This document shows, piece after piece, positions 1 through 7,583 of a DNA stretch of 12,021 nt. The translations under genes were made by a program, and so were the position numbers. The notes under the pieces were generated by a model. That model ran no database searches, was not told the origin of the DNA, and saw nothing but the letters and a program-made list of their open reading frames with translations. Each line of letters begins with the position of its first letter. The stretch's first letter is position 1. Source of the DNA: an uncultured Planctomycetaceae bacterium (GTDB lineage: Bacteria > Planctomycetota > Planctomycetia > Pirellulales > UBA1268); the NCBI GenBank assembly GCA_937926325.1, contig CALAZQ010000296.1, forward strand, positions 1-12,021, written 5' to 3'.

Positions 1-9
1 TGGCTTCAC

Positions 10-39
10 GGAAAGAGCCGACTTCGTGTCGGCCTTTCC
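10..39. terminator. Hairpin, probable transcription terminator
   Basis: GGAAAG (10-15) pairs with CTTTCC (34-39), and GCCGAC (17-22) pairs with GTCGGC (28-33). A16 is a single bulge and the loop is TTCGT. This 12-bp stem with an A-rich left foot and T-rich right foot resembles an intrinsic terminator. It could end a plus-strand gene lying left of the window, or terminate ilvD on the minus strand about 115 bases past its stop. The T-tract is short (CTTTCCTT), so the direction is uncertain. Confidence 0.6.
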
Positions 40-153
40 TTGGCGGGCCTCCGCCCGCTGGTGCTCATTGGCGGCATCCTGCCGCCGGGTGGCAGTTGGT
101 TGGCGTGGGCAATCCCATGCGGCGGGCCTTGGCGTCCCCGCGCGGACAAGATC
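40..153. other. Non-coding gap downstream of ilvD with two small hairpins
   Basis: No convincing gene is seen. Two more short inverted repeats occur: GCGGGC (43-48) with GCCCGC (53-58), loop CTCC, and CTGCC (79-83) with GGCAG (91-95), loop of 7. In GC-rich DNA short stems of this size arise easily, so no function is assigned. Confidence 0.4.
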
Positions 154-1833
<1,680 letters not shown>

Positions 1834-1885
1834 CGATTGACTCCAGGGGACGAGGATCTGGCAGAATAGTGCCTCGCACCACCCG

Positions 1886-2527
1886 ATGAAAGTGACCGCC
1901 ATGCCGCCCCCGCCTGAGTTCATCTTCCTCGATGTCGGCAATGTGCTGGTGTCATTCGACCATGCCCGTGGGCTGCGGCAGATCGCCGCGGCCAGTGGGG
2001 TCGATCTGCCAGACGTCGAGGCCTTTTTTGTGAGCCGCGATTTGCAGCAGCGGCTGGAAGCGGGGGCAGTCAGCTGGCCGGCCGCCCATGCCGAGTTCTG
2101 CCAGCTCACGGGCTCGGCGGTGCCTCTTTCGGAATTTTCACTGGCCGCTGGGGATATCTTCAGCCTGCGGGCCGAGATGCTGCCGGTACTCGCGGCCCTG
2201 CGACGGCTGCAGATGCCCGTCGGCCTGCTCTCCAACAGCTGCGAGCCGCACTGGCAGTTTATCTGCGGCAGCGGTTACGCCTTCCTGCCAGCCGGCTTTC
2301 CAATCACTGTGCTCAGTCACGAAGTGGCCGCGGCCAAACCTGCACCGGCCATCTACGCCCGGGCTGCCGGGGCTGCGGGGGTTCCGCCTGAACGAATTTT
2401 TTTCTGCGACGACATCGAGGCGCATGTCACCGCTGCTCGGGCCGCCGGCTGGGACGCCGAGCTTTTCAGTTCCGCGGGCCGGCTGATCGACGACCTCACG
2501 CAGCGGGGGCTGCGGCTGGGGCTGTAA
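1886..2527 (+). CDS. HAD-superfamily phosphatase, YihX-like subfamily
   Basis: Predicted cytoplasmic phosphohydrolase of the haloacid dehalogenase superfamily. Motif I is FLDVGNVLV with nucleophile Asp16. The +2 position is Gly rather than the usual Asp, as in YihX-type proteins (DLGNV). Motif II is GLLSNS (Ser116), motif III is Lys151 in [10 protein letters not shown], and motif IV is FFCDDIEAH (Asp175, Asp176). Residues about 22-95 form the helical cap. The length of 213 is normal for a small HAD. YihX in E. coli is an alpha-glucose-1-phosphatase, but the substrate here cannot be read from sequence. ATG at 1886 is used. An in-frame ATG at 1901 would remove five residues and is equally plausible, since neither has a clear ribosome site. 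The gene diverges from ilvD. Its stop lies one base from the stop of the convergent glutaredoxin-like gene. Confidence 0.9.
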   Translation: MKVTAMPPPPEFIFLDVGNVLVSFDHARGLRQIAAASGVDLPDVEAFFVSRDLQQRLEAGAVSWPAAHAEFCQLTGSAVPLSEFSLAAGDIFSLRAEMLPVLAALRRLQMPVGLLSNSCEPHWQFICGSGYAFLPAGFPITVLSHEVAAAKPAPAIYARAAGAAGVPPERIFFCDDIEAHVTAARAAGWDAELFSSAGRLIDDLTQRGLRLGL

Positions 2528-2528
2528 C

Positions 2529-2759
2529 TCAAGGGAGGGACGGCAAAAGTTCAAGCAGATCCTGCTCCTCGATCCGGCCTTCCAGCAAAACAGTGTCCCC
2601 GCGAACGAGGACGGGCACCCGCAGGCCGTACGCCTGCCGGAGTGCCTCATCGGCATCGACGTCGACCAGCGGGCAGGATGGGGCATGCACCGCCAGCAGA
2701 TCCTCCACCTGCTCGCACAGGTGGCAGCCACTTCGGGTGTACAGAGTAAGCTGAGGCAT
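2529..2759 (-). CDS. Small glutaredoxin-like protein (CxxC, DUF836 type)
   Basis: A 76-residue thioredoxin-fold protein. It opens with MPQLTLYTRSGCHLCEQVEDLL, a beta strand followed by the redox motif Cys12-His-Leu-Cys15 at the start of helix 1. A Val48-Pro49 cis-proline motif (GLRVPVLV) and a short C-terminal helix follow. Length and layout fit the glutaredoxin-like DUF836 group, which often lacks a defined partner. A thiol-disulfide role is inferred. The extra Cys29 is not a known family residue. An upstream ATG at 2795 would add 12 residues (MGRCPGGGKSSV) that look unlike the family, so the ATG at 2759 is preferred. It converges with the HAD gene and diverges from the kinase gene by 104 bases. 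Confidence 0.85.
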   Translation of the reverse strand: MPQLTLYTRSGCHLCEQVEDLLAVHAPSCPLVDVDADEALRQAYGLRVPVLVRGDTVLLEGRIEEQDLLELLPSLP

Positions 2760-2798
2760 CACGCTCGATTTCCCGCCGCCAGGGCACCGCCCCAATCA

Positions 2799-2807
2799 TG
2801 TTATGCT
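2799..2807 (+). promoter_or_regulatory. Possible extended -10 promoter of the kinase gene
   Basis: TGT directly followed by TATGCT (2802-2807) forms an extended -10 element (TGn plus hexamer, 4 of 6 matches to TATAAT). No good -35 sits 17 bases upstream. It would give a leader of about 50 bases before the ATG at 2864. Weak evidence from consensus alone. Confidence 0.3.
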
Positions 2808-2863
2808 AAGGATTTCCGGCGTCCGGTGCGAACCCTTTCCTCTGCCTCGGTGCAAACAAACGC

Positions 2864-4672
2864 ATGAGCCGAGAGGCTGTCACGATTGAAGATTTTCTGA
2901 CCGTGCTGCGGAAAAGCGGCCTGGTTGAAGCCACCCGGCTGGAACAGGTGGCTGCGCCATGGCAGGGGGCGACCGGACAGCTTCCCGATGCGCTGCCGGA
3001 CGCTTTCAAAAAGGCCGATCTGCTGACCGACTGGCAGATCCGTCAGCTCCGTAAGGGGAAACACCGCGGCTACTTTCTGGGGCAGTACAAACTGCAGCGG
3101 GAACTGGGCAAAGGCGGCATGAGTGCTGTCTATCTGGCCGAGCACACCGGCATGAAAATGCCGGTGGCAATCAAGGTGCTGCCGGTGAAGCGGGTGGATG
3201 AGAAGTCGTACCTGGAGCGATTCAAGCGGGAGGCCCAGGCTTCCTTTCGACTGAACCATCCCAACATCGCCCGGGCCACCAACTTCGACCACTCCGGCGA
3301 CATCTGGTACATCGTGCTCGACTACATCGAGGGCATTGACCTACAGAAGAAGGTGAAGGAGGGGGGCGTGCTGCCGGTCCGCGAGGCTGTGAAGTACATC
3401 CGCCAGGCGGCCCTCGGCCTGCAGTACGCTCATGATGAGGGTCTTGTCCACCGCGACATCAAGCCGGCCAACCTCATTCTCGACAACAAGGGAACCATCA
3501 AGATCCTCGACCTCGGCCTTGCCCTCGGCAGCGACGACGATGAAGAGGGCGGCCTGACCAAGCAGCACGACGAGAAGGTGCTGGGCACCGCCGACTACCT
3601 GGCCCCCGAACAATCGAGGAACAGCCACGCCGCCGACCCGCGTTCAGACATCTATTCACTCGGCTGCACGCTCTACTACCTGCTTGTCGGCCGCGCACCA
3701 TTCGCCAAGGGAAGCGTGGTGGAGCGGATCAAGGCGCACTGGAACGAGCCTCCGCCAAACCCACTTGATGAACTGGAGCCCCCCCCTCCCGATCTCGACT
3801 CGGCCGTCATCGATCTTTATTTCAGAATGCTCGAAAAACATCCCGATGCCCGGCCGCAGACGGCGGGTGAAGTCGCTGACACGATTGCCGCCTGGCTTGA
3901 ACAACATGCTGGCGACGGCCCACGGCCCGCCGGTTCCCTGCGGCGGCGGCCGAGCGACTCCAGTATCGCAAGCGGCTCACTGCTGCAGTCGGGTCTGCGG
4001 CGGAGGCCCTCCTCGACGGCTGCCAGCGGCAGCAACGTGCTTCGCCCTCGGAGCTCCAGCCCAAAGGCCGGTCCCCGCCGCCCCCCGGGTCCCGCCGCCA
4101 AGGCTGCCATCGCCAGGCCACTCGACGACGACGATGCAGAACCGCTCGAGACGCTCATGCTCGATGAGCCCGTCACCCCCGAACGTCCGCCCGCGGCAAA
4201 GCGAACGGTCACTCGGCAGCCCACGGCGGACGCGGTCGACGACGATGAGGACGACGACTTCTTCAGCGGCGGCACAGCCCGACGACCGGCGACGGAGCCC
4301 GCTGACGAGGAGGACGACGATGATGATTTTTTAGCCGGCCTCGGTGGGGCCGGAGCCGCCAAACGGTCCGCGACTGACGCCCCTGACGACGATGATGATG
4401 ACTTTCTCGCGATGACCCAAACGCGGCCAGCCGCCCAGACTGTCGCCAGTTCCACGGTTTCTGAAGCCATTCCATCACCAGCCGAAGTGGAGGACATGAC
4501 GGTCGGCGAGTGGTGGTCCAGCCTGACGGAGTCGCGATTTCTGCGGATTCCGTTCTGGGGGTGGGTGGGTATTCTGGGCTTTCTCGTTTTCTGCACCCTG
4601 TTGACGTTGACGCTTTGGAGCTACGAAGTCTGGCCCTTCAGCCCGCCCGATTCTGCCGCCGCGAAGCAGTAG
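2864..4672 (+). CDS. Tail-anchored Ser/Thr protein kinase, planctomycete type
   Basis: Hanks-type kinase of 602 residues. Residues 1-72 form an N-terminal block ending in LLTDWQIRQLRKGKHRGYFLGQYKL, recalled as common in planctomycete kinases. The kinase domain spans about 75-345: Gly loop LGKGGMSAVY (81-90), Lys104 in VAIKVL, helix-C Glu123, HRDIKPAN with Asp198 and Asn203, DLG (Asp216) in place of DFG, LAPEQ (246-250), DIYSLG (Asp262) and DARPQTAGEV (328-337). All catalytic residues are present, so it should be active. Residues 346-550 are a low-complexity linker with basic RRRPS repeats and three acidic Asp-runs ending in Phe. One membrane helix (about 564-586) lies near the C-terminus, with only about 16 residues after it. 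There is therefore no extracellular sensor domain, unlike PASTA kinases. No ribosome site is seen. The substrate is unknown, and self-phosphorylation of the linker is inferred only. Confidence 0.95.
   Translation: MSREAVTIEDFLTVLRKSGLVEATRLEQVAAPWQGATGQLPDALPDAFKKADLLTDWQIRQLRKGKHRGYFLGQYKLQRELGKGGMSAVYLAEHTGMKMPVAIKVLPVKRVDEKSYLERFKREAQASFRLNHPNIARATNFDHSGDIWYIVLDYIEGIDLQKKVKEGGVLPVREAVKYIRQAALGLQYAHDEGLVHRDIKPANLILDNKGTIKILDLGLALGSDDDEEGGLTKQHDEKVLGTADYLAPEQSRNSHAADPRSDIYSLGCTLYYLLVGRAPFAKGSVVERIKAHWNEPPPNPLDELEPPPPDLDSAVIDLYFRMLEKHPDARPQTAGEVADTIAAWLEQHAGDGPRPAGSLRRRPSDSSIASGSLLQSGLRRRPSSTAASGSNVLRPRSSSPKAGPRRPPGPAAKAAIARPLDDDDAEPLETLMLDEPVTPERPPAAKRTVTRQPTADAVDDDEDDDFFSGGTARRPATEPADEEDDDDDFLAGLGGAGAAKRSATDAPDDDDDDFLAMTQTRPAAQTVASSTVSEAIPSPAEVEDMTVGEWWSSLTESRFLRIPFWGWVGILGFLVFCTLLTLTLWSYEVWPFSPPDSAAAKQ
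3932..4033 (+). repeat. Tandem RRRPS repeat in the kinase linker
   Basis: Residues 357-372 (GSLRRRPSDSSIASGS) and 376-390 (SGLRRRPSSTAASGS) are imperfect copies. A third weaker copy, RPRSSSPK, follows at 394-401. Each copy places Ser or Thr after three arginines, the pattern of basophilic kinase sites. This makes the stretch a plausible target for the kinase itself; that role is inferred. Confidence 0.7.
4238..4411 (+). repeat. Acidic DDDDDF repeats in the kinase linker
   Basis: Three copies of an Asp/Glu run closed by one or two aromatic or hydrophobic residues: DDDEDDDFF (459-467), DEEDDDDDFL (481-490) and DDDDDDFLA (508-516). They are separated by Ala/Arg/Thr-rich spacers of 13-17 residues that share RRPAT or KRSAT. 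An earlier run DDDD sits at 421-424. The unit looks like a duplicated short linear motif rather than simple codon slippage, because spacers and the terminal Phe are kept. Confidence 0.7.
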
Positions 4673-4686
4673 GCCGCAGGAGCGGC
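4673..4686. terminator. Short hairpin between convergent kinase and surE stops
   Basis: GCCGC (4673-4677) pairs with GCGGC (4682-4686) with loop AGGA, filling most of the 21-base gap between the two convergent stop codons. There is no T-tract on either strand. The position suggests a shared, possibly weak, terminator, but a 5-bp GC stem could be chance. Confidence 0.3.
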
Positions 4687-4693
4687 GGGGGCT

Positions 4694-5470
4694 TCACTCG
4701 CAGTCAGCAATCGCCGCTGCCCAGTCCTCGTCGGCGAGGTCAGCAATGCTCGCCCGATGGGTCAGGTCATAGTCGAGCGGCGTGATCGTGATGGCCCCGG
4801 CCCGGAGGGCGGTGATGTCGCTTTCAATCGCGGAAGGGGGGGGCGGCGGATCATTGCTGGCCCAATAGTAGTTCCGCCCCCGGGGGTCGACGCGGCGTTC
4901 AAACGCCTCGCCGTAGCGGGCCACACTCATCGGGACGACCCGCACCGCTGGTGTCCCCCGCAAGGCTGCGGTCGGAATGTTGATGTTGAACAGGCTGCCG
5001 GCAGGCGGCTTGCGGGCGAGCAGTCGTTCAATCACTGCCACGGCAATCCCGGCTGCCCGGTCGTACTCAAAGTGATCGTTCCATTCGAGTGACACGGCGA
5101 TGCTGGTGATGCCGAAGAAGGCCCCCTCGATGGCGGCGGCAACCGTGCCGGAATAGAGCACGTTGATACCGGCATTGAGGCCGCTGTTGATGCCGCTGAT
5201 GACCAAGTCGGGCCGCCGCGGGCAGAACTCGGCAATCCCCAGCTTGACGGCATCGGCTGGGCTGCCATCAACCGCCCAGCCACGCCGGCGGTCACCCGCA
5301 AAAACTTCCTTCGCAGTCAGCGGCGTGAGAAAGGTGATCGCGTGGCCGACACCGCTCTGCTCGGTGGCTGGGGCCACGACCGCCGTCTCCAGCCGACCGG
5401 AAAACGCCTGCTCAATCGCGGCCAGGCCAGGCGCGTAGATCCCGTCGTCATTTGTCAGCAGGGCAAGCAT
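4694..5470 (-). CDS. surE: 5'/3'-nucleotidase SurE
   Basis: Metal-dependent nucleoside monophosphatase (survival protein E family) that removes phosphate from nucleotides in the cytoplasm. The N-terminus MLALLTNDDGIYAPG carries the metal ligands Asp8 and Asp9. Ser39 (TEQSG) and Asn95 (ISGINSGLNAG) complete the known metal site, and NVLYSGTVAAAIEG (103-116) is the family signature. The length of 258 residues is typical. A longer in-frame start at 5632 would add 54 residues of Arg/Trp-rich sequence running into the guaA start. The ATG at 5470 is chosen because it gives the canonical start of the first strand and has a GGAG site 7 bases upstream (5478-5481). It converges with the kinase gene and diverges from guaA. 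No pcm, rpoS or nlpD neighbour, the usual proteobacterial partners, is present. Confidence 0.96.
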   Translation of the reverse strand: MLALLTNDDGIYAPGLAAIEQAFSGRLETAVVAPATEQSGVGHAITFLTPLTAKEVFAGDRRRGWAVDGSPADAVKLGIAEFCPRRPDLVISGINSGLNAGINVLYSGTVAAAIEGAFFGITSIAVSLEWNDHFEYDRAAGIAVAVIERLLARKPPAGSLFNINIPTAALRGTPAVRVVPMSVARYGEAFERRVDPRGRNYYWASNDPPPPPSAIESDITALRAGAITITPLDYDLTHRASIADLADEDWAAAIADCE

Positions 5471-5529
5471 TCGGCGGCTCCAGCGGGTTACGGGCCGGCA
5501 GCCCGGTGGCCGCCGTTTCCAAACTCTAC

Positions 5530-5549
5530 CAGCAGCCGCGTTGCTGCTG
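5530..5549. promoter_or_regulatory. Perfect inverted repeat between surE and guaA
   Basis: CAGCAGC (5530-5536) and GCTGCTG (5543-5549) form a perfect 7-bp inverted repeat around CGCGTT. It lies in the 165-base divergent region, about 58 bases upstream of the candidate guaA -10. It may be an operator or a hairpin in a leader. Function is not shown. Confidence 0.3.
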
Positions 5550-5606
5550 CGAACCACGCTCCCCGTGGCCGCGCAGGGCCAACTCCACCAACCGGCCTGC
5601 TCGCAG

Positions 5607-5612
5607 TATACT
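5607..5612 (+). promoter_or_regulatory. Candidate -10 box of guaA
   Basis: TATACT matches the sigma-70 -10 consensus at 5 of 6 positions. With a 17-base spacer the -35 would be TCCACC (5584-5589), only 3 of 6. Transcription would begin near 5618-5620, giving a very short leader before the GTG at 5636, or a leader of about 90 bases if the GTG at 5711 is the true start. Confidence 0.4.
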
Positions 5613-5635
5613 GAGGGGCTTTCCCGTACCACCCC

Positions 5636-7252
5636 GTGGATTGCCCCGTCGTGTCCGTCGCCTCATCCCAGCCAGAGAGCCGTCTCGCGGCTATTGCCCC
5701 CGTCAACGCGGTGAATGCCGAGCGGGTGCTCGTTCTCGATTTTGGCTCACAATACGCTCAGCTCATCGCCCGTCGGGTCCGCGAGCAGCATGTCTACTGC
5801 GAGATCGTCCGGCACGACATCACCGCCCAGCGGGTCGCTGAGATTGCCCCCCGTGGGATCATCCTCTCCGGCGGGCCGGCCAGCATTTATGAGGATGATG
5901 CCCCCCGCTGCGATCCGGGACTGTTCAGCCTCGGCATTCCGGTCCTCGGCATCTGCTATGGCATGCAGGCGGCCTGCGAGGCTCTCGGCGGGCGGGTCGG
6001 CCGGGCGGAGGCCCGCGAATACGGTCGGGCCCACTGTGACGTCCTGACGGCCGACTCCATCTTTGCCGAGGTGCCGTCGACCACCGATGTCTGGATGAGT
6101 CACGGCGACCAGGTGACCACCGTCTCAGATGAATTCGTGCCGTTGGCCAAGACCGCCACCTGTCCCCTCGCCGCCGTCCGTCACCGGTCGCTGCCGGTCT
6201 TCGGCCTGCAATTCCACCCCGAGGTCACTCACACGCCGGCCGGCAGCACGATGCTGGCCAATTTCCTCCGCCGAGAGTGCGGCTGCACCGGCACCTGGCG
6301 ACTGGAGGATTTCGCCGAACTGGCGATCGACTCGATCCGGCAGCGGGTCGGGCAGGGAAGGGTGATCTGTGGACTCTCGGGTGGCGTCGACTCTGCCGTG
6401 GTCGCAGCCCTGATCAGCCGGGCCATCGGTGACCGGCTCTCCTGCATTCTGGTTGACAACGGCCTGCTGCGGAAGAACGAAGCAGCGGCGGTGATCGAAG
6501 AGTTCTCGGACCACTTCAAGACCGACCTGCATGTCGTACCGGCAGAAGCCCGGTTTCTCGATGTCCTTGCCGGCGTCACCGAACCGCAGGAAAAGCGGCG
6601 CCGCATCGGCCGGACGTTTATCGACTGCTTCACCGACGAGGCGGCGAAAATCGAGGATGCCCGGTTTCTGGCCCAGGGCACACTCTATCCCGACGTGATC
6701 GAAAGCGGGGCGGCAGCTGACGGCCCGGCCGCCACCATCAAGCTGCACCACAATGTTGGTGGCCTGCCGGAGGATCTCCAGTTCGAGCTGATTGAGCCGC
6801 TGCGAGATCTCTTCAAGGACGAGGTGCGGCAGCTCGGCCTCACCCTCGGCCTGCCAGAGAAAATCGTCTGGCGGCATCCCTTCCCCGGCCCCGGGCTGGC
6901 GGTCCGCTGCCTGGGCGAGGTGACCAGGCCCCGGCTCGACACACTCCGGGAAGCTGACGCGATCGTCCTCGAAGAACTCGACCGGGCCGGCCTGATGCGG
7001 CAGATCTCCCAGGCCTTTGCCGTGCTGCTGCCGGTGGAGAGTGTCGGCGTGATGGGCGATGCCCGCACCTATGAAAACGTACTGGCAGTCCGGGCGGTCG
7101 AAACCGAAGACTTCATGACGGCCGACTGGAGCCACATTCCTTATGAGGTGCTCGGCCGCATCTCAACCCGGATCATCAACGAAGTGCGGGGCGTCAACCG
7201 GGTGGTCTACGACATTTCGTCGAAGCCGCCAGCCACCATCGAGTGGGAATAA
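5636..7252 (+). CDS. guaA: GMP synthase (glutamine-hydrolysing)
   Basis: Converts XMP to GMP with ATP and glutamine, the last step of de novo guanine nucleotide synthesis. The N-terminal class I amidotransferase domain (about 30-215) has [18 protein letters not shown], catalytic Cys107 in GICYGMQ, and His194/Glu196 in FHPEV. The ATP pyrophosphatase domain follows with P-loop [12 protein letters not shown] (246-257) and [10 protein letters not shown] (273-282). The C-terminal dimerisation domain ends in the conserved KPPATIEWE, with [12 protein letters not shown] at 413-424. At 538 residues it is slightly longer than usual, owing to about 28 extra N-terminal residues before the first strand. 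The GTG at 5636 is the longest open start. In-frame GTGs at 5651 and 5711 are alternatives, and 5711 gives the conventional N-terminus ([14 protein letters not shown]). None has a clear ribosome site. It diverges from surE. Confidence 0.97.
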   Translation: MDCPVVSVASSQPESRLAAIAPVNAVNAERVLVLDFGSQYAQLIARRVREQHVYCEIVRHDITAQRVAEIAPRGIILSGGPASIYEDDAPRCDPGLFSLGIPVLGICYGMQAACEALGGRVGRAEAREYGRAHCDVLTADSIFAEVPSTTDVWMSHGDQVTTVSDEFVPLAKTATCPLAAVRHRSLPVFGLQFHPEVTHTPAGSTMLANFLRRECGCTGTWRLEDFAELAIDSIRQRVGQGRVICGLSGGVDSAVVAALISRAIGDRLSCILVDNGLLRKNEAAAVIEEFSDHFKTDLHVVPAEARFLDVLAGVTEPQEKRRRIGRTFIDCFTDEAAKIEDARFLAQGTLYPDVIESGAAADGPAATIKLHHNVGGLPEDLQFELIEPLRDLFKDEVRQLGLTLGLPEKIVWRHPFPGPGLAVRCLGEVTRPRLDTLREADAIVLEELDRAGLMRQISQAFAVLLPVESVGVMGDARTYENVLAVRAVETEDFMTADWSHIPYEVLGRISTRIINEVRGVNRVVYDISSKPPATIEWE

Positions 7253-7337
7253 GCCGGAGGGCCAATTGCCTCCTCGATGGGAACATCCCTATCCTCATCT
7301 GGCTGCTGATTCCGTTTGGCCGAGGCATCGCGGCGAA

Positions 7338-7425
7338 ACCGGGGTCGCGATTCATCTTCCCAGCCCCGGTCGCAGAGCCCCCCCTTGCGGACCATTCCGC
7401 TTTAAGGAGGGAGGAATGGCTGGGA
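7338..7425 (+). promoter_or_regulatory. Candidate structured leader RNA with two competing folds
   Basis: Fold A is a three-way junction. The closing stem pairs TCCCAGCC (7358-7365) with GGCTGGGA (7418-7425). Hairpin 2 pairs GGTCGCA (7368-7374) with TGCGGACC (7386-7393, one bulged G). Hairpin 3 pairs ATTCC (7394-7398) with GGAAT (7413-7417). The loop of hairpin 2 (CCCCCCCTT, 7378-7386, its last T also closing the stem) could kiss the loop of hairpin 3 (AAGGAGGG, 7404-7411) with one mismatch. Fold B pairs ACCGGGG (7338-7344) with CCCCGGT (7364-7370) and is incompatible with fold A. No known riboswitch consensus was recognised. Everything here is hand-read pairing, not a computed fold. Confidence 0.4.
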
Positions 7426-7470
7426 CAATGGGATGACCCTGCCGAAAAAACAGGATGTGCCGGATATTCT

Positions 7471-7486
7471 CATAAAAGAGTTTATG
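7471..7486. promoter_or_regulatory. AT-rich palindrome, possible operator
   Basis: CATAAA (7471-7476) and TTTATG (7481-7486) are perfect inverted copies around AGAG, in an otherwise GC-rich leader about 100 bases upstream of porin 1. Size and symmetry suit a dimeric repressor or activator site, or part of an AT-rich promoter. No matching site was seen elsewhere in the window. Confidence 0.35.
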
Positions 7487-7511
7487 CCGCTTCTCCGATG
7501 AGGGAACCGTC

Positions 7512-7554
7512 GGGTGAGTGTATCGATGAGGGCGACTTTTTCGCCCGCTCACCC
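7512..7554 (+). promoter_or_regulatory. Two-part stem-loop just upstream of porin 1
   Basis: The outer stem pairs GGGTGAG (7512-7518) with CTCACCC (7548-7554). The inner stem pairs GGGCGA (7530-7535) with TCGCCC (7541-7546), loop CTTTT. An 11-base left bulge TGTATCGATGA and one right G lie between them. It ends 29 bases before the porin start codon, which has no Shine-Dalgarno site, so it could influence translation or mRNA stability. No T-tract follows, so a terminator is unlikely. Confidence 0.4.
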
Positions 7555-7583
7555 AGGCCTCCCCCCTCGCAGGCGCACCAACC

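Larger units (their letters stand above)
7253..7583 (+). other. 331-base non-coding region, leader/promoter of the porin block
   Basis: No gene is supported here. Short open frames on both strands have no recognisable content. The stretch is unusually rich in inverted repeats: GGAGG (7256-7260) with CCTCC (7269-7273) just after the guaA stop, two competing structures in 7338-7425, a small CCTG/CAGG stem with an A-rich loop (7438-7454), an AT-rich palindrome (7471-7486) and a two-part stem-loop just before the porin start (7512-7554). It must hold the porin promoter. TATTCT (7465-7470) is a poor -10 candidate at 4 of 6, with no clear -35. Confidence 0.55.

Noticed and set aside
1834..2235. 134-residue N-terminal extension of ilvD
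   Set aside because: The extension overlaps the HAD gene antisense and has no IlvD homology. The internal ATG at 1833 has a GGAG site and gives normal length.
3817..4596. Ser-rich 259-residue frame antisense to the kinase linker
   Set aside because: The Ser runs are simply the reverse of the Asp codon runs (GAC/GAT read backwards give GTC/ATC and TCG/TCA-type codons).
5471..5632. 54-residue N-terminal extension of SurE
   Set aside because: SurE starts with the metal-binding strand at MLALLTNDDG. The extension is Arg/Trp-rich and would nearly overlap the guaA start.
6125..7135. 336-residue open frame antisense to guaA
   Set aside because: It lies opposite the conserved GuaA domains and has shadow composition. 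No recognisable motif.
7358..7425. Inverted ends (TTCCCAGCC / GGCTGGGAC) as a small transposon (MITE)
   Set aside because: No flanking target duplication, no second copy in the window, and the internal hairpins abut the ends more like an RNA fold.
7413..7454. Faint resemblance to a fluoride riboswitch (GGGATGACCCTGCC)
   Set aside because: The spacing and the conserved second strand of the pseudoknot are not present. Only a short GATG match.
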